A stretch of 25,233 nt of DNA from RGIG3009 sp964390295 (GCA_964390295.1 CAYMHR010000019.1:1-25233); one strand, 5' to 3'; shown: positions 14,677-22,915, numbered from the stretch's first letter. The notes: generated from the sequence alone by a model not told the origin. Translations and numbers: made by a program.

Positions 14677-16134
14677 ATGAAAACCAATCCAGTGACCCGA
14701 TTCTTTCACTCGATCGCCGGCAAAGTAACCGGTGTATTCGTGCTGTGCATTTTACTGCTGGTCGTGGTTAACTGGCTTTTAAACAGCTTTGCTTTTTTGG
14801 AATATTACGAACAAGAGCAAAGCGAGTTGCTGATCGACGTGTATGAAGAAATCAGCGATGCCCCACGTTCCCCGCGCACTTTGATCGGCCTGCTGGAGGG
14901 CTACAACACCCAGCACGGGATCCAGGCGATGCTATGGTCGGATCACCAGATGATTTACGCTCCGCAATTCAGCGATCGTGCCCACGGAATAGTCGTGGAA
15001 GCCGATCCACTCGACCTGGAAAGCGGCACCTACGTCATCTCCAACGCCACGCCTCCCACGGCCGATCGCAGTGGACGCTGGCTTACGTTATCCGCCCGCA
15101 CCACCGACGGCTTCAACCTGCTTTTGTGGGTATCATTGTCCGAGGCACAATCCATTACGGCCATCACCAACCGCTTTTTGCTTTGGTCGGCATTGTTTGC
15201 GCTGTTGGTTGGTGGGTTGGCGGCATTGCTGTTATCCCGTTCACTCACTCGACCGCTGCGGAATCTGAACTCCATGGTGCATCGCATGGCCGAGCTAGAT
15301 TTTTCCGATCGCTACGTCGGCTACGGGCGCGACGAGCTGTCCGAGCTCGGCAACCGTCTCAACGTCGTATCCGAGACGCTGGAAAGCACCGTATCCGAGC
15401 TGAAAACGACCAATCTTCGGTTGGAAAACGAAATGGACCTGCAATCGCGCCAAAACGAAGCGCGCAGTCACTTTATCAGCAACGTATCCCACGAGCTGAA
15501 AACACCGTTGGCGCTCATCCAAAGCTATGCCGAAGGACTGCATGAAAATGCCGTCGACGACACGGAAAGCCGCGCCTATTACTGCGAGGTAATCGAGGAC
15601 GAGGCACAAAAGCTGACGCAAATGCTATCCAAGCTGACCACGCTGATGCAGTTGGAATCGGGACGTGAGGAAATCAGTATCGATCGATTTGACGTCCGTG
15701 CCCTTTTCGAGCGTCTTCTCACACGCTTTGCCCCGTTGATTGAGGAGCAACAAGCGATCGCCGCCCCCTTGCCGGATGAGCCTTGCTTCGCCTGGGGCGA
15801 TGCCGAGCTGATTGAAAACGTTGCCATCAACTACTTGACGAATGCGCTACACCACGTTGACCCTCACGGTACGATCCGCATATCGTGGTGTAACACGCCG
15901 TCGGGAACCGTTCAAGTGTCGGTATTCAACACCGGAAAACCGATCCCCGACGAGGATGTGCCACACGTTTGGGAAAGCTTTTACAAGGTGGATAAAGCCC
16001 ACACGCGCGCCTACGGCGGCACCGGCATCGGTTTGTCGATCGTCGCCGCTATCATGAAAGCGCACGCTATGCCGTACGGTGTGGAGAATACCGAAAACGG
16101 CGTCCGCTTTTTCTTTGAGCTGGCACAAAAATAA
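14677..16134 (+). CDS. Sensor histidine kinase, partner of the upstream response regulator
   Basis: A 485-residue kinase. Membrane helix 1 (about 16-40) and helix 2 (about 167-188) flank a 125-residue outer sensor region without recognised domain. A HAMP segment follows (190-240), then the HisKA phospho-acceptor His272 in SNVSHELKTPL, and the HATPase with N-box NYLTNALHH, SFYKVDKAH and GGTGIGLSIV. I prefer ATG 14677, with GAGGG 6 bases upstream; an in-frame ATG at 14671 overlaps the regulator stop (ATGA) but touches the SD. It ends before a terminator. Confidence 0.93.
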   Translation: MKTNPVTRFFHSIAGKVTGVFVLCILLLVVVNWLLNSFAFLEYYEQEQSELLIDVYEEISDAPRSPRTLIGLLEGYNTQHGIQAMLWSDHQMIYAPQFSDRAHGIVVEADPLDLESGTYVISNATPPTADRSGRWLTLSARTTDGFNLLLWVSLSEAQSITAITNRFLLWSALFALLVGGLAALLLSRSLTRPLRNLNSMVHRMAELDFSDRYVGYGRDELSELGNRLNVVSETLESTVSELKTTNLRLENEMDLQSRQNEARSHFISNVSHELKTPLALIQSYAEGLHENAVDDTESRAYYCEVIEDEAQKLTQMLSKLTTLMQLESGREEISIDRFDVRALFERLLTRFAPLIEEQQAIAAPLPDEPCFAWGDAELIENVAINYLTNALHHVDPHGTIRISWCNTPSGTVQVSVFNTGKPIPDEDVPHVWESFYKVDKAHTRAYGGTGIGLSIVAAIMKAHAMPYGVENTENGVRFFFELAQK

Positions 16135-16144
16135 AAAAGTTTAC

Positions 16145-16182
16145 CAATGCCCGGCAAGAACGGTTTGTTCTGCCGGGCATTG
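16145..16182. terminator. Hairpin between the kinase and recD2 (convergent)
   Basis: Arms 16145-16161 and 16167-16182, one bulged base, loop about 5 bases. The T-run is weak on the + strand and lies a few bases away on the minus strand, so termination strength is uncertain in each direction. Confidence 0.7.
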
Positions 16183-16216
16183 TTCACAGTGGGCAGGCGT
16201 TTCCGACCACACAGAG

Positions 16217-18424
16217 TCACATCAACGTCTGATTTTCCCGCAAAAAATGTACCAATCCGGTGTATCGCAAGGTTTTCTTATCGTTTTGCACCATGCTTTG
16301 TATCGTTTCGCGGCTCCCCACCAGTACCAGCAGTGCACGCGCACGCGTTACCGCCGTATACAGTATGTTGCGATAACATAGTTGCGGCGGATTGCGATAC
16401 AGCGGAACAACCACCGTGTGGAATTCACTACCCTGACTTTTGTGCACCGTGATGGCATACGCCAGCTCCAGTTCTTGCGCCTGATCCCACGTGTACAGTG
16501 CTACGCGATCCTCGTACCGCACCTGCATCGTCTGATCTCGAACATCAATACTTTCCAGCAAGCCGACGTCGCCGTTGAACACGCCGGTTCCCGTTTCGCC
16601 CCCATCGCGTGTCCACGTAACGTCATAATTGTTGCGAACGTGCATCACCTTGTCGCCTTCACGCAACAACCCGTTTTCGCCACGCCATTCCCGCTTCGTA
16701 TCGGAAGGCGGATTCAGCGCCGCCTGCAACAATTCGTTCAGATGCACCGTACCGATCTCTCCCTTTCGCCCCGGACTGAGCACCTGAATATCGCCAAACA
16801 CACTGGTGCCGTACCCGGCAGGAAGACGACGCGCACACAGATCGAGCACCGTTTTGGCGGTATCCTCGGCACTGTGCTGCGGCAAGAAGAAGAAATCGCC
16901 GGTTTTTCCCGACAACGCCGGCATGGTTCCCGCCACGATCCGGTGCGCATTCACAACGATCTCGCTTTGCAAGGCTTGTCGGAACACTTCCGTCAGCTCC
17001 ACCATCGGCAACGCGCGACTTTCGATCAAATCGTGCAATACCCGTCCGGCTCCCACCGCGGGAAGCTGATCGGTATCACCCACCAGAATCAACCGACAGC
17101 CGGGGCGCAAAGCGCGCAACAGGTTGTCGAACAGTAAGGTGTCCACCATGGACATTTCATCGACGATCAGTGCATCCGCATCCAGCGGATTTTTTTCGTT
17201 TCGTTCAAAAACCGGAGTATCGGTGCCGTCCCATTGCACCTCCAGCAAGCGATGTATGGTGCGCGCCTCACAGCCGGTCAGCTCCGACATACGTTTGGCG
17301 GCACGGCCGGTGGGAGCGGCAATCTCTACGCGTTCCCCCAGCCCCTCAAGCAACATAATAATTGCACGAAGCGTGGTGGTTTTTCCCGTGCCGGGGCCAC
17401 CGGTTAAAATGAGCACGCCCTTTTCGATGGCGGATAGAATTGCCATTCGCTGTTGCGCTTGATAATGGATACCGTTTTTTCGTTCGGCCGTTTCCAAATT
17501 TTTTTCGATCAACGGTGTAATCGCCGTGTGAAAGCCGGTCATCAGACGGATTCGTGAGGCGATGTATCGTTCGGCGGTATGCAAATCCGGCAAAAATACG
17601 AAGCAACGCCCCTCAAAGCTTTCGGTTCGCACGGCAAAGCTACGGATCATCTCATCCAGCACGGGGACAATTTCTTCCTCACCGACCCCCAGCAACAGCG
17701 TCGCCGCCGCCGTCAGCTTGTCCTGCGGCAAGCAGGTATGACCGTTTCGCAGATTGTGCCGCAACACGTGCGTCAGTCCGGCTTCAATGCGGCAGGGATC
17801 GTTGACGGGCCGCTCCATGCCCATACAAATGCGGTCAGCGCGTTCAAAACCAATCCGCAAGCCCGGCGCACACAGGCAATACGGGTCCTTGCGAACCGTT
17901 TCCACGGTAGCGGCACCCCAACGCTTCCAGCAACGCAACGCCTCGCTTTGCGTAAACCCGTACGCAGAAAATGCCAAAATCACCTCGCGCAGTCCAAATT
18001 GCTCGTTGTAAACCTGTGCGATATTCTGCGCGCGAGTCGGCGTGATACCACGCACCTCTGACAACCGTTCCGGGCTTTCTTCAATCACGCGCAGGGTATC
18101 GGCTCCGAATTTTTGCACCATGGCGGCCGCTGTGGCAGGGCCGATCCCTTTGATTGCGCCCGATGCCAAATACCGAAAAATCGAGTCGGTATCGTTCGGC
18201 AGACGGTGCTCATAGCTCTGCACCGAAAACTGACGACCGTATCGGGGATGCTCCCCCCACACGCCCGTCAGTGTCAGATATTCCCCTGCTTCCACCGCAG
18301 GAAGAACGCCGACTACCGTATGAAATTCATCCTCCGCCGCAATCTCCAGCACCGACCAGCCGTTTTCCGCATTGCGAAACACGACCCGTTCGACTGCGCC
18401 GGACAGACGTTCCTCCTGTGCCAT
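16217..18424 (-). CDS. recD2: RecD2 (YrrC-like) SF1B helicase
   Basis: A 735-residue 5'-3' DNA helicase, RecD without a RecBC partner. An N-terminal OB-like region (about 1-85) is followed by helix-hairpin-helix material (IKGIGPATAAAMVQKFG at 91-107), characteristic of RecD2 versus RecD. Walker A GGPGTGKT lies at 342-349 and Walker B VDEMSMVD at 421-428. Further helicase motifs are GDTDQLPAVGAG, and near the C-terminus AYAITVHKSQGSEF and LYTAVTRAR. The start has GAGAGG 6 bases upstream. It has its own promoter with a LexA-type box. Roles in DNA repair are known for the family. Confidence 0.96.
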   Translation of the reverse strand: MAQEERLSGAVERVVFRNAENGWSVLEIAAEDEFHTVVGVLPAVEAGEYLTLTGVWGEHPRYGRQFSVQSYEHRLPNDTDSIFRYLASGAIKGIGPATAAAMVQKFGADTLRVIEESPERLSEVRGITPTRAQNIAQVYNEQFGLREVILAFSAYGFTQSEALRCWKRWGAATVETVRKDPYCLCAPGLRIGFERADRICMGMERPVNDPCRIEAGLTHVLRHNLRNGHTCLPQDKLTAAATLLLGVGEEEIVPVLDEMIRSFAVRTESFEGRCFVFLPDLHTAERYIASRIRLMTGFHTAITPLIEKNLETAERKNGIHYQAQQRMAILSAIEKGVLILTGGPGTGKTTTLRAIIMLLEGLGERVEIAAPTGRAAKRMSELTGCEARTIHRLLEVQWDGTDTPVFERNEKNPLDADALIVDEMSMVDTLLFDNLLRALRPGCRLILVGDTDQLPAVGAGRVLHDLIESRALPMVELTEVFRQALQSEIVVNAHRIVAGTMPALSGKTGDFFFLPQHSAEDTAKTVLDLCARRLPAGYGTSVFGDIQVLSPGRKGEIGTVHLNELLQAALNPPSDTKREWRGENGLLREGDKVMHVRNNYDVTWTRDGGETGTGVFNGDVGLLESIDVRDQTMQVRYEDRVALYTWDQAQELELAYAITVHKSQGSEFHTVVVPLYRNPPQLCYRNILYTAVTRARALLVLVGSRETIQSMVQNDKKTLRYTGLVHFLRENQTLM

Positions 18425-18440
18425 GTTGCGCCTCTCAAAA

Positions 18441-18454
18441 CGAACATATTTTCG
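18441..18454 (-). promoter_or_regulatory. LexA/DinR (SOS) box in the recD2 promoter
   Basis: Plus strand CGAACATATTTTCG matches the Firmicute LexA/DinR consensus CGAACNNNNGTTCG at all fixed positions but one. The wider region is a dyad: AAAACGAA and TTCGTTTT on either side of CATATT (18437-18458). It starts 5 bases after the -10 hexamer, covers the expected transcription start, and ends 16 bases from the recD2 ATG. Confidence 0.7.
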
Positions 18455-18459
18455 TTTTT

Positions 18460-18488
18460 ATTATACTACCTTTTCTTCTTCTTGTAAA
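18460..18488 (-). promoter_or_regulatory. recD2 promoter
   Basis: Minus-strand TTTACA (18488-18483), 17 bases, TATAAT (18465-18460). It lies inside the 3' end of the unknown upstream gene, so recD2 can be expressed independently of the upstream salvage operon. Confidence 0.85.
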
Positions 18489-18862
18489 GCGGTTTGTAAA
18501 AAATCGTTCCATTCTTTTTCATCGACAAAATCCACACGCAGACGTGCACAAATCTCTCTGGTCAGCACGGCACTGTCCGGCGACAAGCCGCCGTCCAAAA
18601 GAACCGGCCGTATTCCTTTCCCACCGCCGTTCCGACACAGCACCCGTGCCCGACGAGCCTGATATTCCGCATCGTTTCGTTCGCCGCATAACGGAATCAG
18701 CAAATAGGCGGCTGTTTCCTTTTTGGTGGACAGGCAACGGCAAACCACACTCCACAGCAGTTCCATCGCCCCATACACCGCCAGCAGAGCCGACCCGACC
18801 GTAACAATCATTTCCGACGTACCGCTCGCCCCTCTCCTTCGTCTTGTTCCACTATATGTCAC
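18461..18862 (-). CDS. Uncharacterised protein with one N-terminal membrane helix
   Basis: Up to 133 residues from GTG 18862, which overlaps the pdaA stop in a GTGA pattern. An internal ATG at 18811 (116 residues) is an alternative, since neither has a well-spaced SD. A membrane helix lies at about 19-42 (EMIVTVGSALLAVYGAMELLWSVV), followed by a soluble part with AYLLIPLCGERNDAEYQARRAR and VLLDGGLSPDSAVLTREICARL. I recognise no family. It is coupled to pdaA and lies directly before recD2, whose promoter sits within its 3' end. Confidence 0.7.
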   Translation of the reverse strand: MTYSGTRRRRGASGTSEMIVTVGSALLAVYGAMELLWSVVCRCLSTKKETAAYLLIPLCGERNDAEYQARRARVLCRNGGGKGIRPVLLDGGLSPDSAVLTREICARLRVDFVDEKEWNDFLQTALQEEEKVV

Positions 18863-19680
18863 AGGACAAGGAGCGTTGCCTGTTCATCGTCAGCAACCAG
18901 CGTATTCAAGGAAGCGAAAGTATATCCCATGTCTCTCCAACGGGTAATCAATTCCTCCAAAATGGCGGCATTGGTCTGCGAGGTACTGTGCAACAGCACG
19001 ATGGCACCGGGGTGGATACGCTCCGTCAGCTTTGTCAGTGCTTCCTCACGGCTCGGCTGTCGATCGACGTACCAATCCACGTGAGCCAAGCTCCAAAAAA
19101 ACGTAGCATATCCCAGCTCGTAGGCCATTTTCAGGTTTTCCTCGCTGAATTTTCCCTGCGGCGGTCGATACAGCTTCATCATCTCACGCCCGGTAAGCGA
19201 GCGATATGCCTCCTCCAAATCCGTCAATTCCTTCTGAAATGCGGCCTTGTCCGACAAACGAGACATATCGGGATGCGTGGCGGTATGATTGGCTACGATA
19301 TGCCCTTCGGCCACCATTCGCTTCACCAATTCCGGCGCGGTATCCACATAATGCTTTACCACGAAGAAAGTAGCCGGGACCCGTTGCTTGTTCAGCGTGT
19401 CTAAAATCGAAGCGGTATATCCGTTTTCATAGCCTGCATCGAAGGTGAGATAAATCACCTTACTTTCGACGTTGCCGACGTAGTACGCCCGGTATTGTGC
19501 CAAAAAGGCCGCATCGGCGTTGCCGGTCGGCGTTTTCCCGTTTTCGTGAAATCCCAACCCCCAATTGGAGGAAGCGACGCTGTACGTTGCTTCCTTTGTC
19601 AACAAACTCAGAACGGCGATGAGCACGGCCAAACACGTAGCCATCACCGCCAGCCACCGCTTTTTCAGAACAAAAATCAA
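18859..19680 (-). CDS. pdaA: PdaA-like polysaccharide deacetylase (spore cortex type)
   Basis: A 273-residue NodB-domain enzyme with an N-terminal membrane anchor (about 9-28). In the family, PdaA deacetylates muramic acid in spore cortex to make muramic delta-lactam. LTFDAGYENGYT at 78-89 keeps catalytic Asp81 but has Ala where a second Asp is usual; PdaA proteins also lack that Asp (TFDNG). H132/H136 lie in NHTATHPD and Arg172 in YRPPQGKF. Also FWSLAHVDW and VLLHS. I start at TTG 19680 (MIFVLKKRWL...), with GAGGTG 6 bases upstream; no in-frame ATG gives a full anchor. It is 59 bases after cdd. Confidence 0.85.
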   Translation of the reverse strand: MIFVLKKRWLAVMATCLAVLIAVLSLLTKEATYSVASSNWGLGFHENGKTPTGNADAAFLAQYRAYYVGNVESKVIYLTFDAGYENGYTASILDTLNKQRVPATFFVVKHYVDTAPELVKRMVAEGHIVANHTATHPDMSRLSDKAAFQKELTDLEEAYRSLTGREMMKLYRPPQGKFSEENLKMAYELGYATFFWSLAHVDWYVDRQPSREEALTKLTERIHPGAIVLLHSTSQTNAAILEELITRWRDMGYTFASLNTLVADDEQATLLVL

Positions 19681-19686
19681 CGACCC

Positions 19687-19721
19687 CACCTCATTACGTT
19701 CAGTCAACGTAATCTATGAGG
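19687..19721 (-). promoter_or_regulatory. Hairpin able to mask the pdaA Shine-Dalgarno sequence
   Basis: Perfect 8-bp arms ATTACGTT (19693-19700) and AACGTAAT (19706-19713), loop 5 bases. On the minus-strand RNA an outer CCUC pairs with the GAGG of the pdaA SD (19692-19689) after a short bulge. This could lower translation of pdaA. There is no U-run, so it is not a terminator. Confidence 0.45.
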
Positions 19722-19739
19722 TGAGATCGTCCTTTATGC

Positions 19740-20144
19740 TTATCGTATTGCTGAACGGTCAAAGGCATGAGGCAAAAGCTCTTCCAAACGATACGCGGCA
19801 GGATCGCCCCGCTCTGTGGCCACGTACACAAAAAACTCACGGGAACAAAGCTCTGCCATAACCTGGCGGCAAATGCCACAGGGCAAAAAATTCGATTCCA
19901 CGGAATCGCCGAGACCACCGGCAATCGCGATGGCAACGAAGTCACGCTCTCCTGCACCGATTGCCTTGGCGAACGCCGCTCGTTCCGCACAAAGCGTGGC
20001 ACCGTAAGAGGCGTTTTCCACGTTAACTCCCGTATACACCCGGCCGGAGGCTGCCAGCAACGCCGCACCGACCAGACACCCCGAATACGGAGCATAGGCT
20101 TGCTGACGCGCCGCCAACGCAACGGTACACAGCTCTTTGTCGGT
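19740..20144 (-). CDS. cdd: Cytidine deaminase
   Basis: A 134-residue zinc enzyme converting cytidine and deoxycytidine to uridine and deoxyuridine. Zinc Cys53 and catalytic Glu55 are in TLCAERAAF, and the other zinc cysteines are in LPCGICRQ (90 and 93). I start at GTG 20144 with GGGGTGA about 4-5 bases upstream; the longer ORF would overlap deoB and exceed the family's usual length. Seven bases separate it from the deoB stop, so it is in the salvage operon. Confidence 0.95.
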   Translation of the reverse strand, partial: TDKELCTVALAARQQAYAPYSGCLVGAALLAASGRVYTGVNVENASYGATLCAERAAFAKAIGAGERDFVAIAIAGGLGDSVESNFLPCGICRQVMAELCSREFFVYVATERGDPAAYRLEELLPHAFDRSAIR

Positions 20145-20151
20145 CACAATA

Positions 20152-21315
20152 TCACCCCACAATTTGTTTGGCAAAGCTGGTGCCGGCACACGAAAAAGGA
20201 ACGTCCAACAGATCGGCTACCGTCGCCGCCACGTCGGAAAAGCCATGACGTATTCCCAGCGGCACCGGCGCGATGTTCGGCCCCGTTACCAGCAACGGGA
20301 CGTATTCTCGCGTGTGATCGGTGCTGTGATCACCGGGATCACAGCCGTGATCGGCGGTGAGAATCAGCACGTCCTCCGGCGATAACGCCGACAACAGCTC
20401 CGGTAAAAACCGGTCAAACGCGGCAACCGCAGACGCGTAACCGTCGATATCCTGACGATGACCGTACAACATATCAAAATCCACCAAATTGACGAAGCAC
20501 AAGCCCTCGAATTCTGCCGCCGCGGCACGAAGCGTTTCCTGCATGCCTTCGGCATTGCTATGAGTCGGCACGCTGTGAGTAATCCCCCGTCCGGCAAAAA
20601 TGTCACAAATTTTTCCGATCGTCCACACGGTTTTTCCCGCCGACGACACGGCATCCAACAGCGTGACGCCGGGCGGCTCCAGAGAAAAATCGCGTCGGTT
20701 GGCCGTGCGTGTAAAATGAGGCGCCTCACCAATAAAAGGTCGCGCAATGACACGGCCTACGGCGTGTTCTCCACTCAACAGGCGACGTGCCGTCCGGCAA
20801 ACGTCGTATAACTGCTCCGGCGGTATCACATCCTCGTGAGCGGCAATCTGGAACACACTGTCCGCCGAGGTGTACACAATGAGCTTTCCGCTTTGGCAAT
20901 GCGCGGCACCGTAGTCGCGAATGACATCGGTGCCGGAATACGGGCGGTTACACAGCCAACCGCGACCAACTTGTTTTGAAAACTGTTCCAACAGCTCGAT
21001 CGGGAAACCGTGAGGATGCGTCGGCAATGGTGCTTTGGAAACGACACCGGCGAGCTCCCAGTGCCCGATGGTGGTATCCTTGCCGTTGGAGCGTTCCTGC
21101 ATTTTTCCAAAGGCCGCCTGCGGCACCGCGACTTTGGGCAGATACTCAACGTCCTCAATATTGCCCAGCCCCAAGCGGCACAACGTGCTCGCAGAAAAAT
21201 GCGGTGATTGCGCGATGCGGCGCAGCGTATTGGCGCCTTCATCACCAAAAGCGGCGGCATCCGGCAAGGCGCCGATTCCGAAGGAATCCAGCACCAGAAC
21301 AAATACTCGCTTCAT
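20152..21315 (-). CDS. deoB: Phosphopentomutase
   Basis: A 387-residue alkaline-phosphatase-fold enzyme interconverting (deoxy)ribose 1- and 5-phosphate. MKRVFVLVLDSFGIGALPDA with Asp10, GDEGANTLRRIA, and the C-terminal TADHGCDPGDHSTDHTREYVPLLV supply the metal-binding residues. Its ATG overlaps the deoC stop (ATGA). Product deoxyribose 5-phosphate is the substrate of DeoC upstream. Confidence 0.96.
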   Translation of the reverse strand: MKRVFVLVLDSFGIGALPDAAAFGDEGANTLRRIAQSPHFSASTLCRLGLGNIEDVEYLPKVAVPQAAFGKMQERSNGKDTTIGHWELAGVVSKAPLPTHPHGFPIELLEQFSKQVGRGWLCNRPYSGTDVIRDYGAAHCQSGKLIVYTSADSVFQIAAHEDVIPPEQLYDVCRTARRLLSGEHAVGRVIARPFIGEAPHFTRTANRRDFSLEPPGVTLLDAVSSAGKTVWTIGKICDIFAGRGITHSVPTHSNAEGMQETLRAAAAEFEGLCFVNLVDFDMLYGHRQDIDGYASAVAAFDRFLPELLSALSPEDVLILTADHGCDPGDHSTDHTREYVPLLVTGPNIAPVPLGIRHGFSDVAATVADLLDVPFSCAGTSFAKQIVG

Positions 21316-21965
21316 GCCTGCTCCTTCATCAGCCGTACCAAGCGGCTGGTGCCCAATCGAGAAGCACCCAGCGACAAAAAATCCTCCGCGTCCTGCCAGG
21401 TGGCAATGCCGCCGGCGGCTTTGATTTTCACGTGTGGCGCAACGTGCTCGGCAAACAGCACCACGTCGTCGCGCGTAGCACCGCCGGTAGAAAAGCCGGT
21501 GGAGGTTTTAATATAGTCGGCACCCGACTCGGACACGACCCGGCAAAGCCGTATTTTTTCGTCTTCGGTCAGCAAGCAGGTCTCAACAATCACTTTGAGC
21601 AACCGATCTCCACAGGCGGCTTTTACGGCACGAATTTCCTCCAGTACCCGGTCATAGCGTTGCTCGCGCACCCAACCCAGGTTGACGACCATATCGATCT
21701 CATCGGCACCGTCGCGTATCGCTTCCGCCGTTTCAAAGCATTTGACCGCCGTGGTAGCATAGCCGTTCGGAAAACCAATCACCGTGCATACCGCCGTGCG
21801 ATTCGCCACACAAGCCTTGGCCCATCGCACCTGCGCCGGTGAAACGCACACCGAGGCCGTGCCAAAGCGAACCGCATCCTCGCACAGCGCTTGGATGTCC
21901 GCTTCGGTGGCGGTTTGTGACAACAGCGTGTGATCTACACAGGAAAGAATCGCTTGCTTATCCAT
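21312..21965 (-). CDS. deoC: Deoxyribose-phosphate aldolase
   Basis: A 217-residue class I aldolase cleaving deoxyribose 5-phosphate to acetaldehyde and glyceraldehyde 3-phosphate. The Schiff-base lysine is Lys153 in YIKTSTGFST, with Asp91 in DEIDMVVNLG, and KIKAAGGIAT near 182. DHTLL at 11-15 is the family N-terminus. ATG 21965 has GAGG 6 bases upstream; the longer reading frame overlaps the previous gene and is not homologous. It overlaps deoB by four bases. Confidence 0.96.
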   Translation of the reverse strand: MDKQAILSCVDHTLLSQTATEADIQALCEDAVRFGTASVCVSPAQVRWAKACVANRTAVCTVIGFPNGYATTAVKCFETAEAIRDGADEIDMVVNLGWVREQRYDRVLEEIRAVKAACGDRLLKVIVETCLLTEDEKIRLCRVVSESGADYIKTSTGFSTGGATRDDVVLFAEHVAPHVKIKAAGGIATWQDAEDFLSLGASRLGTSRLVRLMKEQA

Positions 21966-21966
21966 C

Positions 21967-22677
21967 TTAAACCTCGATTTCCGCCACGTAGGGCCGGTGA
22001 TCCGAGGCGACGATCGCCGGAATATCCGCCGATAGCACCCGGACGTCGCGCGTGGTAAACAAATAGTCGATCTTGCGCTCCGGGCGGTCGGACGGCCAAC
22101 TGAGGTGCTCGCCGCCGAACAGCTCGGCGGTATCGTACAAAGTCTCACGCAACGGTAGCAATACCGGGTCTGCCGGGACGACGTTAAAGTCACCCATCAG
22201 CAGGCAAGCGCGGTCCTCCACAGCATCGCAGGCGGTTTGAACGGCGTTGACCTGTTCTTCCGGGTTAAGTCCAAAATGCGTAACGCACACGGTCAAGCCG
22301 TCACCTACGTCGATCGTCGCCTTGAGCAAGCACCGCGTTTCATACCATTGTCCGGTCAGCGGTCCGGTGGGATCGGGAACCATGACGGTTTCCGCTTTGA
22401 GGATCGGATACCGCGACAGCAACGCGTTCCCGTACGGGTTCGGAACTCCACCCACGTCGATCGCCTTGGCAAAATAGTAGTGATAGTTCAGCCGCTCTGC
22501 CAATTCCTTTGCCTGCGGCTCATAACCATCCCAGGTGCCGGTATCCCGAATCTCATTCAGTCCGACGATCTCGGCTCCACACTCCCGAATCGCCTCGACC
22601 ATGCGGTCGTAATCGATCGTTTTGGTCATAAAATTCTCACAATGCTGCACGTTAAAGCTCATTACGGTCAATTTCAC
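21967..22677 (-). CDS. Endonuclease/exonuclease/phosphatase-family protein
   Basis: A 236-residue DNase I-like metal phosphoesterase. Motifs are MSFNVQHC near the N-terminus, LNEIR (Glu41), MGDFN, IDYLFTTRD and the C-terminal SDHRPYV. I start at GTG 22677 with GGGAG (22692-22688) 10 bases upstream; GTG 22686 is too close to it. Related proteins hydrolyse phosphodiesters or phospholipids, and the substrate cannot be told. It is one base before deoC, so it heads the salvage operon. Confidence 0.85.
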   Translation of the reverse strand: MKLTVMSFNVQHCENFMTKTIDYDRMVEAIRECGAEIVGLNEIRDTGTWDGYEPQAKELAERLNYHYYFAKAIDVGGVPNPYGNALLSRYPILKAETVMVPDPTGPLTGQWYETRCLLKATIDVGDGLTVCVTHFGLNPEEQVNAVQTACDAVEDRACLLMGDFNVVPADPVLLPLRETLYDTAELFGGEHLSWPSDRPERKIDYLFTTRDVRVLSADIPAIVASDHRPYVAEIEV

Positions 22678-22708
22678 TACGTTCACGCTCCCACTGAGGT
22701 TTTATAAT

Positions 22709-22714
22709 ATTATA
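22709..22714 (-). promoter_or_regulatory. -10 element of the salvage operon promoter
   Basis: Perfect TATAAT on the minus strand 32 bases before the GTG. I find no convincing -35 at 16-18 bases, only TTGCAT at 20 bases. Confidence 0.5.
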
Positions 22715-22756
22715 GTAGCACAACGCCGCACCGAATGCAAGCGTCGGATCATTCGT

Positions 22757-22807
22757 TTGACAAAATTCCAAAAAGCTCTTTACAATTCGACAAAATCATG
22801 ATATAGT
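22757..22807 (+). promoter_or_regulatory. Two overlapping promoters for pyrR-uraA
   Basis: P1: TTGACA (22757-22762), 18 bases, TACAAT (22781-22786). P2: TTTACA (22779-22784), 17 bases, TATAGT (22802-22807). The -35 of P2 overlaps the -10 of P1. Confidence 0.8.
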
Positions 22808-22844
22808 AAGACCCAGTAAGCCATCTTTAACAAGCGGTACCGTG

Positions 22845-22915
22845 ATACCGACAAGAGGGTGTCCATAGGAGTCGTGTGTGATCTTGTCGGTATACTTGCG
22901 GCAAGATCATTTTTT
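22845..22915 (+). promoter_or_regulatory. pyrR leader attenuator: antiterminator and terminator
   Basis: Terminator: 11-bp stem (22879-22889 with 22899-22909) and T-run (22910-22915). An upstream ATACCGACAAG (22845-22855) is perfectly complementary to CTTGTCGGTAT (22883-22893), which includes the 5' half of the terminator stem, so the two structures exclude each other. A 5-bp hairpin (CGGTA/TACCG, 22835-22850) could sequester part of the antiterminator. This is the layout of PyrR-controlled attenuation, but the conserved PyrR-binding loop is not clear here. Confidence 0.8.

Noticed and set aside
16382..17137. Plus-strand ORF opposite recD2
   Set aside because: Antisense to conserved RecD2 motifs and without a plausible start region.
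18811..18862. Confident choice of start for the unknown gene
   Set aside because: GTG 18862 overlaps pdaA and ATG 18811 is internal; neither has a well-spaced SD, so the question is left open.
19693..19713. Inverted repeat as a terminator between cdd and pdaA
   Set aside because: There is no U-run on either strand, and it overlaps the pdaA SD, so a translation-control role is more likely.
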